Shown here: positions 27,832 through 37,846 of the stretch, in pieces | Numbering within the stretch: the first letter of the stretch is position 1 | Layout of the letters: each line of letters starts with the position of its first letter | Assembly: GCF_001888165.1 (NCBI RefSeq) | Contig: NZ_CP015455.1 | Span: 1,916,001-1,980,000 of the forward strand | Direction: 5' to 3' | Length of the DNA stretch: 64,000 nt | Origin: Syntrophotalea acetylenica | Lineage (GTDB): Bacteria > Desulfobacterota > Desulfuromonadia > Desulfuromonadales > Syntrophotaleaceae | Program-made: the position numbers and the translations under genes | Notes under the pieces: model-generated | Database searches by the model: none | The model's input: the letters and a program-made list of their open reading frames with translations, nothing else | What the model was told of the DNA's origin: nothing

Positions 27832-30039
27832 TCAACCAGAGTGACGGCGTAGACGCTCACCGCACCCACGCAGCAACAAACTGTTGGTTACCACCGACAC
27901 ACTGGACAAGGCCATCGCCAGCCCCGCGTACTCGGGCTTCAGAAACAGGCCGAAGGACGGATAAAAAAGCCCGGCCGCGACAGGGATGCCGATGAGATTG
28001 TAAAAAAAAGCCCAGAACAGATTCTGCCGGATTTTCGACAGGGTCTTGCGTCCCAGAAGAATGCCTCGCGCCACATCGAGGACATCTCCTCTTACCAGAA
28101 TCACGTCACCGGTTTCCTTGGCCACGTCCGTGCCGCTGCCGATGGCAATGCCAACATCGGCGGCCGCAAGCGCCGGAGCATCGTTGATTCCGTCCCCGAC
28201 CATGCCCACTTTGTGGCCATCGGCCTGGTAACGCCGCACCACGGCCTGCTTCTGGTCGGGCAGAACTTCAGCTTCGACGCCGTCCACGCCAAGACTGGAA
28301 GCCACCGCCTCGGCAACCTCCCGCCGGTCTCCGCTGATAATCACGGTGGTCAAGCCCAGACCGCGCAATCGGGTGATGGCAGTGGCAGCCGAATCCTTGA
28401 GGGTGTCGGCCAGGGCCAGAAGACCGCGCAACCGCCCGTCCACGGCGACGTACAGCAGTGACTTCCCCGCTGAGGCGAGCTGATCAGCCCGTCCGGCCAC
28501 AGCAGCGATATCGACGTTTTCGCGCGCCATCAGGCGCGCATTGCCGAACAGAACTTTTTGTTCACCAAACCGCCCGGCAAGGCCGTGTCCGCCGATTTCC
28601 TCCACGCCTTCCAGGGCCGGCATGTCGTACGACATGCCCTTTGCAAAACGGTAAACGGCCCGCGCCAGGGGATGACTGCTGGAAGCTCCCGCGGCAGCGG
28701 CGACCCGCAGCCATTCCTCATTGTCCGGCACCAGCGGCACCTGATCCACAACGCTGAAATCCCCGGTCGTGAGGGTGCCGGTTTTGTCCAGCAGCAACAC
28801 CTGGAGGCGCGCGATATTCTCCAGCACCGAAGGTCTTTTGAACAGAATGCCGAGAGAAAGCCCCTCGGCACTGCCCACCATGATGGCGGTCGGCGTCGCG
28901 AGGCCAAGCGAACAGGGGCAGGCGATAACCAGCACAGCGATGGCCATGCGAAACGCAAAAACAAAATCCGCATGGGCCCAGAAATACCACAGCACCAGAG
29001 TCAACCCCGCCACGGCCACAATAACCGGCACAAAGACATTGGCCACGGCATCCGCCAGCCGCTGAATCGGGGCACGGTCGGCCTGGGCGTCTTCCACCAG
29101 ACGCACGATCTGGGCAAGCACCGTCTCCTCGCCAACCCGCTGGACACGCACCACCAGCCTGCCGCCACGATTTATGGTTGCCCCGGTCACGGGACTGCCC
29201 GGTTGTTTTTCAACCGGCAGGGATTCGCCGGTTACCATCGACTCGTCGACTGCCGAATGACCGGTTTCGACCACCCCGTCAACCGGAACGCTTTCACCCG
29301 GAAGCACCACCACCAGGTCCCCGGGTTGCAGCTGGCTGGCGGGCACCTGCCGCTCGCCCGAATCGGTCAGCAGCAGGGCACGGTCGGCCTGCAGTTGCAG
29401 CAGTTTCTGCAAAGCTTGACCGGCACGGCCCCGCGCCCGGGCTTCCAGCCATTTTCCGAAACGGATAAAGGTGACAAGCATGGCGCCGGTCTCGAAAAAC
29501 ACTTCGCCGGTCATTCCGAACAGATGAAATCCGGCCAGCATCGAATATCCCCAGGCAGCTGTGATGCCGAGGGCCACCAGCACATCCATATTTGCAGAAC
29601 GATTGCGGATGGCCTGCCAGGCGCCGCGGTAAAACGTAAGTCCGGCACTGAACTGCACCGCCGTCGCCAGAAGCACGATGACATAAAGGGTCCGCGACCC
29701 GAAAGGGTGCCACCACATGAGCGGCATGATGGGCAGGGTCAGGGCCGCTGCCAGCAGCAGCCAGAAACGGTCGGACTTCTCCTGACGCGCCTCGTCGGCG
29801 GCGCTTCGGGCGGCGAGAGGGCGAAAACCCGCGGCACGCACGGCGTCGAATATCTGTCTTTTTTCCAGCCGATCGGCAAGATAGTGCACCGACGCTTTTT
29901 CCGCGGCAAAATTGACCCGCACGGACTGAACGCCATCAAGCCGGGACAACGCCTTTTCCAGGGTACGGGCGCAGGTAGTGCAGTGCATGCCCCGCACCCC
30001 AAAACTGGTCCTCGTCAGACCCGTGCTGTCCTGTGACAT
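27832..30039 (-). CDS. copA: Copper-exporting P1B-type ATPase
   Basis: Inner-membrane Cu(I) efflux pump of 735 residues. One N-terminal heavy-metal domain with GMHCTTC (Cys 20 and 23) is followed by eight predicted helices. It has [11 protein letters not shown] in the actuator domain, the membrane CPC in [24 protein letters not shown] with the phosphorylated Asp, SSHPLARAV in the nucleotide domain, [20 protein letters not shown], and [11 protein letters not shown] plus [16 protein letters not shown], typical of Cu(I) transport. ATG 30039 has GGAGG upstream. No metal-responsive regulator is adjacent. Confidence 0.94.
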   Translation of the reverse strand: MSQDSTGLTRTSFGVRGMHCTTCARTLEKALSRLDGVQSVRVNFAAEKASVHYLADRLEKRQIFDAVRAAGFRPLAARSAADEARQEKSDRFWLLLAAALTLPIMPLMWWHPFGSRTLYVIVLLATAVQFSAGLTFYRGAWQAIRNRSANMDVLVALGITAAWGYSMLAGFHLFGMTGEVFFETGAMLVTFIRFGKWLEARARGRAGQALQKLLQLQADRALLLTDSGERQVPASQLQPGDLVVVLPGESVPVDGVVETGHSAVDESMVTGESLPVEKQPGSPVTGATINRGGRLVVRVQRVGEETVLAQIVRLVEDAQADRAPIQRLADAVANVFVPVIVAVAGLTLVLWYFWAHADFVFAFRMAIAVLVIACPCSLGLATPTAIMVGSAEGLSLGILFKRPSVLENIARLQVLLLDKTGTLTTGDFSVVDQVPLVPDNEEWLRVAAAAGASSSHPLARAVYRFAKGMSYDMPALEGVEEIGGHGLAGRFGEQKVLFGNARLMARENVDIAAVAGRADQLASAGKSLLYVAVDGRLRGLLALADTLKDSAATAITRLRGLGLTTVIISGDRREVAEAVASSLGVDGVEAEVLPDQKQAVVRRYQADGHKVGMVGDGINDAPALAAADVGIAIGSGTDVAKETGDVILVRGDVLDVARGILLGRKTLSKIRQNLFWAFFYNLIGIPVAAGLFYPSFGLFLKPEYAGLAMALSSVSVVTNSLLLRGCGERLRRHSG

Positions 30040-30057
30040 GAAAAAACCTCCGCACCC

Positions 30058-31308
30058 TCACAAAAGATGGAACTTTTTAAACAGACGTCGGAATGAAGGC
30101 GTTTCGCGTACCGCATCGAAAGCTTCATCGGTCTTGGCCGCCAACAGCTTTCCCGGATCGCGGGCGGCAGCCTGCCCAAGGGATTGCGCGGCTTTGCGTA
30201 TCTGGCCCTGCCGGGCATAGATACAGGCACGACGGTAGGCAATATCGGGATTGTCGCCCTGTTCGAGAACCCTGTTGAAACAGGACACCGCTTCCTCCAG
30301 GGACCCCATTTCCATCAGGAGCAGGCCTTTGAGCGACAGGGCCTTGCGATGATCCGGCGCTTTCTCAAGGCTTTGATTCAACGCCGCCAGAGCGTCATCG
30401 ACGCTACCCTGATTTTTAAGAAGAAGACCCCGGCAGCACAAAATATCCGGGTGCGCGGGATAACACTCCTCGGCGGCCGCCAGCATCCGCCGGCTTTCCT
30501 GCCAACGCTCAAGTATCTGGAATATCTCAGCCTTCTGCAAAAACGCCTCGAGAAAACAGGGATCGATCCGCAACACTTCATCCAGATCGTCAAGCGCGTC
30601 CTGTAAACGGTTTCGCGAGCGCAGCGCCAATGCCCGGTTATACCGGTAAAGTGGAGCTTCCGGGGCGACTTCAACAGCGGCCGACAATGCGGCTACAGCT
30701 TCGTCCCCGCGCCCCAGGCCGGCAAGGGCCAGTCCCTGCCCGTTCAGTGCGGCAGCACTGCCCGGTTCGCTTGTCAGTACCGTTCGGAAGCTGGCCAGAG
30801 CCTCCTGGAAGCGCCCGAGACGATTGAGCGTACAGCCCAGATTGAAATAGACATCGGCCGTATCCGGCAGGCGCCGCAATGCCTCGCGATACATGCGAAG
30901 CGCCTCTTCCCCCTGCCCCATGGCGTCAAGCACATTGCCAAGATTGATGTAGGTCTCGGGGAAATCCGGCTGCAAAGCCATGGCCTGCCGCAAATGATGC
31001 AACGACTGGTCGTAGTGCTTTCGCTTTTCAAGCAAGGCTCCGATGTTATGATGCAGCAGACCGTGGCCGGGGGCCAGACTCAGGGCCTTGCGGTACAGCG
31101 CCAGGGCCTTGGCATCATCCCCCAGGCCAGCGCAGGCCAGGGCACAGACATGCAGCGCCTCCACATCCAGAGGATGCTCCTCCAGCCAGGCTTCCGCATA
31201 TTCAACCGCCTCGGCCAGTTCATTCCGCTGGAAGGCGATCTGCGCCATTTCCAAAGGATCCTGCTCGTCGCCGGACTCATAGAAAAATTCGTCGAATTCG
31301 TCGTTCAT
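30058..31308 (-). CDS. TPR-repeat protein
   Basis: A 416-residue soluble protein made of about ten TPR units after an acidic N-terminus. Examples are ALALYRKALSLAPGHGLLHHN, YINLGNVLDAMGQGEEALR and YFNLGCTLNRLGRFQEALA. There is no signal peptide, membrane segment or enzyme motif, so it probably acts as a scaffold; the partner is unknown. GGAGCAGCA precedes ATG 31308. The copA start lies 18 bp downstream, so co-transcription is possible. Confidence 0.85.
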   Translation of the reverse strand: MNDEFDEFFYESGDEQDPLEMAQIAFQRNELAEAVEYAEAWLEEHPLDVEALHVCALACAGLGDDAKALALYRKALSLAPGHGLLHHNIGALLEKRKHYDQSLHHLRQAMALQPDFPETYINLGNVLDAMGQGEEALRMYREALRRLPDTADVYFNLGCTLNRLGRFQEALASFRTVLTSEPGSAAALNGQGLALAGLGRGDEAVAALSAAVEVAPEAPLYRYNRALALRSRNRLQDALDDLDEVLRIDPCFLEAFLQKAEIFQILERWQESRRMLAAAEECYPAHPDILCCRGLLLKNQGSVDDALAALNQSLEKAPDHRKALSLKGLLLMEMGSLEEAVSCFNRVLEQGDNPDIAYRRACIYARQGQIRKAAQSLGQAAARDPGKLLAAKTDEAFDAVRETPSFRRLFKKFHLL

Positions 31309-31597
31309 TGCTGCTCCAATGGCAAACCGTTCTGTCAGTTATTTCGCAAGACAGCCTATTATAGCAGCTTTACCGGGACACAGGGGCGTTTTTACATGAT
31401 GGCGACACTCCCCGCGATGATATGAGCAGCCATGCGATATGTGCTCGAAAAGTGAAAGAACGCCGCATCCGCCCTGGCGGCGGCAAGGCAATAAATGGCT
31501 CTGCGCCATCTGCAATGGAACGAGCTGGATCAGGACAGGGTAACCAGCAGATCGCTGACACCCCGGCCCGATGAAAAGACAAGGCCGGCAACAGACT

Positions 31598-32122
31598 TCA
31601 GGCCGTTACCCGCTGCAGATATTCCCGATAAACCCGGAAAAATTCGTTGGAAAAAAGCACAAACAAGACCCTTTCAGGCAAAGGGTTGGTATCGAGAAAA
31701 TCGCGAACCGTGTCGATGGCGATGCGGCTGCCCTCCTCAATGGGGTAACCGTAGATGCCGCAGCTGATGGCGGGAAAAGCGATGCTGGCCAGTCCGTGCT
31801 GGCGGGCGAGTTCCAGGCTGCGGCGATAGCAGGAAGCCAGCAGTACCGGATCATCGGGACGACCATGATAGACGGGACCGACAGTATGAATGACATGCCG
31901 CGCGGGGAGACGGTAACCCGCGGTGATACGGGCATCGCCGGTTTCGCAACCGCCAAGCGCACGGCACTCTTCAAGCAGCGACGGTCCGGCGGCGCGATGG
32001 ATGGCGCCATCGACGCCGCCGCCACCGAGAAGACTGCGATTGGCCGCATTGACGACAGCATCAACCTCGACCCGGGTAATATCCCCCAACAGCAACTCGA
32101 TCCGGCCGAATTTCTCCTGCAT
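31598..32122 (-). CDS. Macro-domain protein (O-acetyl-ADP-ribose deacetylase type)
   Basis: A 174-residue macro domain like E. coli YmdB. It has GDITRVEVDAVVNAANRSLLGGGGVDGAIHRAAGP read in pieces, HVIHTVGPVY, AFPAISCGIYGYP and FVLFSNEFFRVY. The residues that bind ADP-ribose (Asn-Ala-Ala-Asn, the Gly-rich loop and SCGIYGYP) are intact, so it should hydrolyse ADP-ribose esters. ATG 32122 has AAGGAG seven bases upstream. Its promoter side overlaps the end of the next minus-strand gene's region. Confidence 0.92.
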   Translation of the reverse strand: MQEKFGRIELLLGDITRVEVDAVVNAANRSLLGGGGVDGAIHRAAGPSLLEECRALGGCETGDARITAGYRLPARHVIHTVGPVYHGRPDDPVLLASCYRRSLELARQHGLASIAFPAISCGIYGYPIEEGSRIAIDTVRDFLDTNPLPERVLFVLFSNEFFRVYREYLQRVTA

Positions 32123-32148
32123 GGCAGTCTCCTTTCCGGAATGTTTCA

Positions 32149-32811
32149 TCAAAGGCCCTCGACGGCAGTCACCGTTTCCTTTTCCCACAGAGCAAACAGA
32201 TCGGCCTGTTCCAGATAATCCGGCACGTTTGATGCGGGGATTTTCGCAGAACCGATAACATCGAGGCGGGCCCCGGCGTTACGGGCCACGGACGCGGAAG
32301 GGTCGGCAGATGTCACAATCCCGGCCTGTCCATCGTGGAAAAAACCGAGATACGAACCATTTTCCATCAGTATGACCGTCGCCTTCCGGTCGTCATAAAC
32401 ATGCAGCCCGCCGCTGAAACCTTCCTGTTTCAGCAAAGCGAGCAGATGTGGAAGATCAAGCAGGGCAAGGTGTTGTTCCCTGCAGAAGGGCTGACCCTCG
32501 ACCAGGTTGCAGATTGCGAGCGCCAGATCGGCTTCAAGCCGGTAGATATCGAGATACGCCCCGCTTGTCCGTGACGCCGACAGGATATGCTGCATGGCAT
32601 TTTCGCCGCCGACAAACTCTGCGCCGCGGCCATATCTTATCGCCGCAAGCTGACCGTGATAAAACAGCAGCAGGCCGCGGTTGGCATCACAGACAAAATT
32701 CAGATAGCCGGTAAACCGGCCATCATGCAATTTCTGCAGAACTTCCCGCCAGTTCATCCCGGCGGTAGCGACATCTTCCTTAACCGGCTTTCCCCGCGGC
32801 AAGACAATCAT
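32149..32811 (-). CDS. Protein of unknown function, possibly DUF4388-like
   Basis: A 220-residue soluble protein that I do not recognise with certainty. The N-terminal half (WREVLQKLHDGRFTGYLNFV, GLLLFYHGQLAAIRYG) resembles DUF4388-type domains of deltaproteobacterial regulators. The second half repeats a strand-helix pattern (GGLHVYDDRKATVILMENGSYLGFFHDGQ), suggesting a duplicated fold. ATG 32811 has GGAGG only four bases upstream; ATG 32829 is possible. It lies 27 bp upstream of the macro-domain gene and 55 bp after the ABC-F gene. Confidence 0.6.
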   Translation of the reverse strand: MIVLPRGKPVKEDVATAGMNWREVLQKLHDGRFTGYLNFVCDANRGLLLFYHGQLAAIRYGRGAEFVGGENAMQHILSASRTSGAYLDIYRLEADLALAICNLVEGQPFCREQHLALLDLPHLLALLKQEGFSGGLHVYDDRKATVILMENGSYLGFFHDGQAGIVTSADPSASVARNAGARLDVIGSAKIPASNVPDYLEQADLFALWEKETVTAVEGL

Positions 32812-32865
32812 ACCCCCTCCAAAAAACATGATCCAACATCAACTCCCTCGCCGCCCGCAGACGGC

Positions 32866-34794
32866 TTAGGCTGTCTCTTCCAACTGCAGTGCTTCCCAGC
32901 GCCGGTAAAGCTCGGCAATATCTCCCTGCAGCATCTGGTATTCCTCGGCTACCTGCCTGGCCCTTTTCGGGTCGTCGTACAAGCCGGGATCGACCAGAGC
33001 CGACTCCATCCGGGCCAGGTTCTCTTCCGATGATTCGATAACAGCCTCAATTTCAGCCAGCAACTTCTGCCGCCGACGCTCCTCGCGCCGCACGGCTTTA
33101 CGTTCTTCGTAAGACCCCGCCGCCGGCTCAAGCGGTTTTTCATTTCCGGCGGCAACAGCCGCCCGCCGCTGTTCAACCCTTTCAGCGCAATGGCTGTCAT
33201 CCCCGACCGCAGCCCTGCACCGCAGAAAGTCCTCGTAATTACCGAGGTACGAAACGGCCCGCTCGCCGCCGACCTCTATGATCCGGGTCGCCAGGGCGTC
33301 GACGAAATAGCGGTCATGGGAGACAAATACCAGCGTACCCTCATAAGCCTTCAGGGATTGTAACAGCACATCCTTGGATTGAAGATCGAGATGATTGGTC
33401 GGTTCGTCCAGCAACAGCAGATTGGCCGGACGCAGCAGCAAAATGGCCAGAGCCAACCGATTGCGCTCACCGCCCGACAGAACCGACACCGGTTTATGCA
33501 CATCGTCACCGGAGAACAGAAACGCCCCGAGAATATCCCTCACCCGGGGCACCATGTCAAAAGGCGCGGCGGCTGTCAATTCCTCCAGCACGGTTCGGCC
33601 AGGGGTCAGGACCTTTGCCTGGTCCTGAGCGAAGTAGGCCAGGTGCAATTGATGCCCCTCGCGTCGAATTCCGCTGCGGGGTGTTTCCACCCCCGCAAGC
33701 AGGCGCATAAGGGTCGACTTGCCGGCGCCGTTGGCCCCGACCAGCGCGATGCGCTCACCGCGTTCGATGCTCAGATCGACCTGCCGCAACACGCGGAGGT
33801 CGCCGTAACCATGTTCGATGCCTTCCAGCTCCATAACCGAGCGGCCTCCTTTGGGAGGCGCGGGAAACCTGAAGGTGATGCGCTTGCGCTCGGGAGGCAC
33901 TTCGATACGCACTATCTTTTCAAGCTGTTTGACGCGGCTCTGCACCTGGGACGCCTTGTTGGCCTGATAGCGGAACCGGTTGATAAAAGACTGAATGCGG
34001 GCGATTTCCTCATCCTGGCGCTGGCGGGCGGCACGCAAGGCACCGATGCGCTGCTCTCGCTCGACCACGTAAGAACTGTAATTGCCGGAATACTCCGTCA
34101 AGGCGCCATTCCATAATTCCACAATGCGGTTGACCACCCGATCAAGAAAAAACCGGTCATGGGATACCAGAACCACGGCAAAGGGATACTCGGCCAGATA
34201 AGTTTCAAGCCAGTCCCGTGCCGGCAGGTCGAGGTGATTGGTCGGCTCGTCAAGCAGCAGCAGATTGGGGCGCTGCAACAGCAGCTTGGCCGTCGCAATG
34301 CGCATCTGCCAACCGCCGGAAAACGCTTCGCAGGGTTTTTGCCAGTCTTTTTCCGCAAAACCGAGACCACCGAGCACCCGGCCGATTTCCGCCTCGATAG
34401 CATATCCGCCGCGATGCCGGAAGGCTTCCTGCGCCATGGCATACCGGTCCAGCAGCGCTTCGGATGTGCCGGCGTCAATGCGTGCTTCCAGCGACCGCAG
34501 CTCTTCCTCCAGGGCAATCAGTTCCGCCAGGGCGGAGCGCACCTCATCAAAAAGACTGCGGCCGGCATGCACCAGGCCATCCTGCGGCAGATAACCGATG
34601 GTGGTATCCCGGGCGCACTGCACCTCGCCGTCGTCGGCGGAAACCTGCGCGGCCAGCATACGCAGCAAGGTGGTCTTTCCGGTGCCGTTTTCACCGCAGA
34701 GCCCGATGCGGTCGGCGGGCCTGATATGCCAGTCAATACCGGCAAACAAGCGCCTGTCGCCAAAATCCTTGATAATATTTCGCAGTTGCAGCAT
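32866..34794 (-). CDS. ABC-F family ATPase
   Basis: A soluble tandem ATPase of 642 residues that acts on ribosomes rather than in transport. Both nucleotide domains are complete: GENGTGKTTLLRMLA and GANGAGKSTLMRLLA, signatures FSGGWQMRIATAKLL and LSGGERNRLALAILL, and Walker B LLLLDEPTNHLDL in each. The linker between them (RQRQDEEIARIQSFINRFRYQANKA in part) is the ribosome-reaching P-site tRNA motif. A C-terminal coiled coil (about 560-640) resembles Uup/YheS. ATG 34794 begins the conserved domain; the longer frame is not supported. Confidence 0.93.
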   Translation of the reverse strand: MLQLRNIIKDFGDRRLFAGIDWHIRPADRIGLCGENGTGKTTLLRMLAAQVSADDGEVQCARDTTIGYLPQDGLVHAGRSLFDEVRSALAELIALEEELRSLEARIDAGTSEALLDRYAMAQEAFRHRGGYAIEAEIGRVLGGLGFAEKDWQKPCEAFSGGWQMRIATAKLLLQRPNLLLLDEPTNHLDLPARDWLETYLAEYPFAVVLVSHDRFFLDRVVNRIVELWNGALTEYSGNYSSYVVEREQRIGALRAARQRQDEEIARIQSFINRFRYQANKASQVQSRVKQLEKIVRIEVPPERKRITFRFPAPPKGGRSVMELEGIEHGYGDLRVLRQVDLSIERGERIALVGANGAGKSTLMRLLAGVETPRSGIRREGHQLHLAYFAQDQAKVLTPGRTVLEELTAAAPFDMVPRVRDILGAFLFSGDDVHKPVSVLSGGERNRLALAILLLRPANLLLLDEPTNHLDLQSKDVLLQSLKAYEGTLVFVSHDRYFVDALATRIIEVGGERAVSYLGNYEDFLRCRAAVGDDSHCAERVEQRRAAVAAGNEKPLEPAAGSYEERKAVRREERRRQKLLAEIEAVIESSEENLARMESALVDPGLYDDPKRARQVAEEYQMLQGDIAELYRRWEALQLEETA

Positions 34795-34944
34795 GGCTCT
34801 TTTTATAGCACAATAGGCACCAAGGTTAAACCTCGAAACCAACGTCTTGTGAACTGAATGTCTCAGTAAAATTCCGGCTTATCTCCACGTGGCCTGAAGA
34901 ACCTGTTTCAGCCAAACTTATTTTCGAGGTTTTACAATTAGTTA

Positions 34945-34973
34945 GTATCCATCCGGAAACTCCGGATGGATAC
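34945..34973. repeat. Perfect 12-bp inverted repeat, left end of a dispersed element
   Basis: GTATCCATCCGG, loop AAACT, CCGGATGGATAC: a perfect hairpin. A diverged copy with the same AAACT loop and the same preceding GTTAGT lies at 57131-57165, just upstream of the formate dehydrogenase operon. The 11 bases at 34950-34960 are also the exact reverse complement of 35105-35115 at the right end of the neighbouring palindrome. Confidence 0.75.
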
Positions 34974-34977
34974 AGCG

Positions 34978-35122
34978 TAGTTTTCATATGGGAATCGAGC
35001 AATTTTTCGTTGTGGCAAGGAAATCAAGGGGTTGCGCGGAGGCGTACATCGGTACGCCGCACAAGCAAGCCTGCGGATTGACGCCGCCACAGCGGAAAAG
35101 GACCGTTTCCGGATGAAAACCA
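34978..35122. repeat. Long imperfect palindromic intergenic element
   Basis: About 145 bp that folds on itself. The centre is GGCGTAC-ATCG-GTACGCC (35041-35058). The arms match imperfectly outward (left TTTTTCGTTGTGGC against the right arm's reverse complement TTTTCCGCTGTGGC), and the ends are GTTTTCAT and ATGAAAAC. The 56-bp right arm (35065-35120) recurs without indels at 43919-43974 and 57765-57820. No ORF is encoded, so this resembles a MITE or REP-type repeat. It fills most of the 525-bp gap between the ABC-F and RNase genes. Confidence 0.75.
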
Positions 35123-35319
35123 GTTATCCAAGCTCAAGGGTCCATTCCCTGGCCATATAAGAGTATCATCGGTCCTTCCGGTCCCAGTCTCAGCGCGAAT
35201 ACCGCCTCCCTGCAGGCGAGGTGTAGCCTGTCCGGAACGGAAGAACCGACATGCCGAAACGAGTTTCGGCCATCAACCAATTGCAGTGGTTGCCGAATGC
35301 GGCAACCAGAAGGATTTCT

Positions 35320-37791
35320 ATGACAAAAAAAATGCTCATCAACGCCACCCATCCCGAAGAGCATAGGGTGGCCATTGTCGAAGACGGTGTCCTGACAGAA
35401 CTCGACATCGAAATTTCCGGCAAGGAACAGACCAAAGGCAATATTTACAAGGCCGTCGTCACCCGTGTTGAAACCGGGCTGCAGGCGGCCTTTGTCGATT
35501 ACGGCAGCGAGCGCCTTGGATTTCTCCAGATTGGGGAAATTCATCCGTCCTTCTTCCGCGGTGCGGAAGGTCGCACCGAAGATGGCAAGCGACCGCGCAT
35601 CAACGACCTGCTGCGGCGCGGGCAGGAAATTCTGGTACAGATCGTCAAGGAGGAGCGGGGCACCAAGGGAGCCGCGCTTACGACTTTTCTGTCCCTCCCC
35701 GGACGTTATATGGTCCTGATGCCCGAATCCGACACCAAGGGCATATCCCGCAAAATCGAAAAGGAATCCGACCGCAAAAAACTCCGGGAAATAATGGACA
35801 GCCTCGAAATCCCCGACAACATGGGTTATATCGTGCGCACCGCTGGCAGCAGTCAGAAAAAAGCTGATCTCAAGCGCGATGTCGACTACCTGCTGCGGCT
35901 TTACGAAAAGATCCAGACCCTCTCCGGGGAGACGAAAGCACCGGCGCTCATCTACAAGGAATCGAACCTGGTGATCCGCTCCATCCGCGATTATTTCAGC
36001 GACGATATGGACGAGGTTCTGGTGGACGACGCCCGCGTCTCAGCGGAAGCCAGGGATTTCTTCCGGGAGGTGATGCCCGAATATGCCGAACTGGTCAAGC
36101 TTCATCAGGAGCGCCGGCCTATTTTCGCGCGTTACCAGATCGAGGAACAGATCGATACCATTACCAAAAACAAAGTCATGCTTCCCTCCGGCGGTTCGAT
36201 TGTCATCGACACCACCGAGGCGCTGGTAGCCATCGATGTCAACTCGGGGAAAATGGCCAGCGAGCAGGGGGTCGAGGCCACGGCCTACAAATCCAATCTT
36301 GAGGCCGCGGTTGAAGTTGCGCGCCAGTTGCGCCTGAGGGACCTCGGAGGCCTGGTCGTCATCGACTTCATCGACATGCGCGACCGGAAACACATCCGGG
36401 AGGTCGAAAAGACCCTCAAGGATGCCATGAAAATGGATAAGGCCCGGGTAACCATCGGACGGATCAGTCAGTTCGGCCTGCTTGAAATGAGTCGGCAGCG
36501 CATCAAATCGGCGCTGGCAGCCGCTTCCTTTGAAGTTTGTCCCCATTGCAACGGCAGCGGCAAAATCAAGACTGTGGAAGCTCGGGCGCTGGCATTTCTG
36601 CGCCGGATTCACGCGGGACTGGCCAAAGGACATATCGGACGGGTCGACGCGACCCTGCCGCTGGATGTCGCCGGCTATCTGCTTAACTACAAGCGGTCGG
36701 AACTGCTGCACATCGAACAGAAAAACGATGTCAGCGTTCACATCAAGGCGTGTCCGGACTATCTGAATAGCCAGGGAGAGGTTGAATTCCATAAACGCGA
36801 AAAAGACGCCATCCCGTCCGCGGCCTGGATCGAAGCCAGTCAGGTCCGGGCCGAGAGCACACCGGACCAGGAGGAATTTGAGGCCGCCCCCGCTGATGAG
36901 GAACCGAATGCGGAGGACAAACCCGCCAAGCGCAAACGCCGGCCGCGCCGCCGGCGCAAACCTGCCGGAGCGGAAGCTTCACGCAAGGAGCAGGGTCTGG
37001 AAGAGACCCCCGACAACAAACCGACAGATGCCGTGAATTTGAGTCCGGAGACACAGTCCGCGATCGTTGCTGCCGATATGGCCACCGCTGAAACTGCCGA
37101 CACAAGCACCACCGAAGCATCGTCAGCCGCGGTTGCTGAATTGCGGGAGGAATCGGCGGACAACCAGCAAACCATCACGAAAAAACCGGCAAGATCACGC
37201 TCCCGCCGTCGCAAACCGGCCGCCAGGAAGCTGGCGGAAGCCACGCCGGAAGCCACGCCGGAAGCCACGCCGGAAGCCACGCCGGAAGCCACGCCGGAAG
37301 CCACGCCGGAAGCCAAACCGGAAGCCAAACCGGAAGCCAAACCGGAAGCCAAACCGGAAGCCAAACCGGAAGCCAAACCGGAAGCCAAACCGGAAGCCAA
37401 ACCGGAAGCCAAACCGAAAAGGCCCCGACGCGTTTCGACAAAAACCCGCCATGAGGCAGCACCGGAATCAGGCGGCACGGTACCGCAAAACAGTGCCGAA
37501 ACACCTGACACTTTGGCGACTTCGGCTACCCAGGCGGCACCGGAACCCGCTGCTGCGACCGTGGCAACACCAAAGCCCAAGCGTTCCAGGCGTGTTGCCC
37601 TCCCGGCAAAATCGATGATCCCGAAGGAAGCTGAACCGAACCCGACTGCAGCCAACGGGACTCCCGCTGTTGCCACCGCCACGGCCGAAGAACCGCCCAA
37701 GAAAAAACCGGCCCGTCGCCCTCGCAAGCCGACAGTCAAAAAACCGGCGGAACCGGCAGCGCCTGACACCAATAAGGACGAGCCATCATAA
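35320..37791 (+). CDS. rng: Ribonuclease E/G with a repeat-rich C-terminal tail
   Basis: Endoribonuclease for RNA processing and decay. The 823-residue protein has an S1 domain (about 35-125), the catalytic DNase I-like core with Asp near 305 (AIDVNSGKM) and Asp near 347 (VVIDFIDMRD), and the zinc-link CPHC (407-410) that joins subunits. The first 510 residues cover RNase G. The remaining 300 are low-complexity Lys/Arg/Pro/Ala/Glu, with fifteen tandem EATP/EAKP units (about 640-699) and basic KRPRR/KRSRR patches, probably disordered and RNA- or protein-binding as in RNase E. ATG 35320 has AAGGA six bases upstream. Confidence 0.92.
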   Translation: MTKKMLINATHPEEHRVAIVEDGVLTELDIEISGKEQTKGNIYKAVVTRVETGLQAAFVDYGSERLGFLQIGEIHPSFFRGAEGRTEDGKRPRINDLLRRGQEILVQIVKEERGTKGAALTTFLSLPGRYMVLMPESDTKGISRKIEKESDRKKLREIMDSLEIPDNMGYIVRTAGSSQKKADLKRDVDYLLRLYEKIQTLSGETKAPALIYKESNLVIRSIRDYFSDDMDEVLVDDARVSAEARDFFREVMPEYAELVKLHQERRPIFARYQIEEQIDTITKNKVMLPSGGSIVIDTTEALVAIDVNSGKMASEQGVEATAYKSNLEAAVEVARQLRLRDLGGLVVIDFIDMRDRKHIREVEKTLKDAMKMDKARVTIGRISQFGLLEMSRQRIKSALAAASFEVCPHCNGSGKIKTVEARALAFLRRIHAGLAKGHIGRVDATLPLDVAGYLLNYKRSELLHIEQKNDVSVHIKACPDYLNSQGEVEFHKREKDAIPSAAWIEASQVRAESTPDQEEFEAAPADEEPNAEDKPAKRKRRPRRRRKPAGAEASRKEQGLEETPDNKPTDAVNLSPETQSAIVAADMATAETADTSTTEASSAAVAELREESADNQQTITKKPARSRSRRRKPAARKLAEATPEATPEATPEATPEATPEATPEAKPEAKPEAKPEAKPEAKPEAKPEAKPEAKPEAKPKRPRRVSTKTRHEAAPESGGTVPQNSAETPDTLATSATQAAPEPAAATVATPKPKRSRRVALPAKSMIPKEAEPNPTAANGTPAVATATAEEPPKKKPARRPRKPTVKKPAEPAAPDTNKDEPS
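37237..37416 (+). repeat. 12-bp tandem repeat (15 units) inside the RNase E/G gene
   Basis: Six copies of GAAGCCACGCCG followed by nine of GAAGCCAAACCG, with no indels. They encode (EATP)6(EAKP)9. The near identity of units points to recent expansion by slippage or unequal exchange. It creates a long open frame on the opposite strand that is not a gene. Confidence 0.95.
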
Positions 37792-37809
37792 AAGTTCAAA
37801 GGTTCCCCA

Positions 37810-37846
37810 TAGCAAAAGGCCGCAGCGTTGCTGCGGCCTTTTGCTA
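37810..37846. terminator. Bidirectional terminator between RNase E/G and the Smr gene
   Basis: A perfect 17-bp inverted repeat (arms 37810-37826 and 37830-37846, 3-base loop) with AAAA on one side and TTTT on the other. It sits 18 bp past the RNase stop and overlaps the last codons of the convergent Smr-domain gene, so it can end transcription in both directions. Confidence 0.9.
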
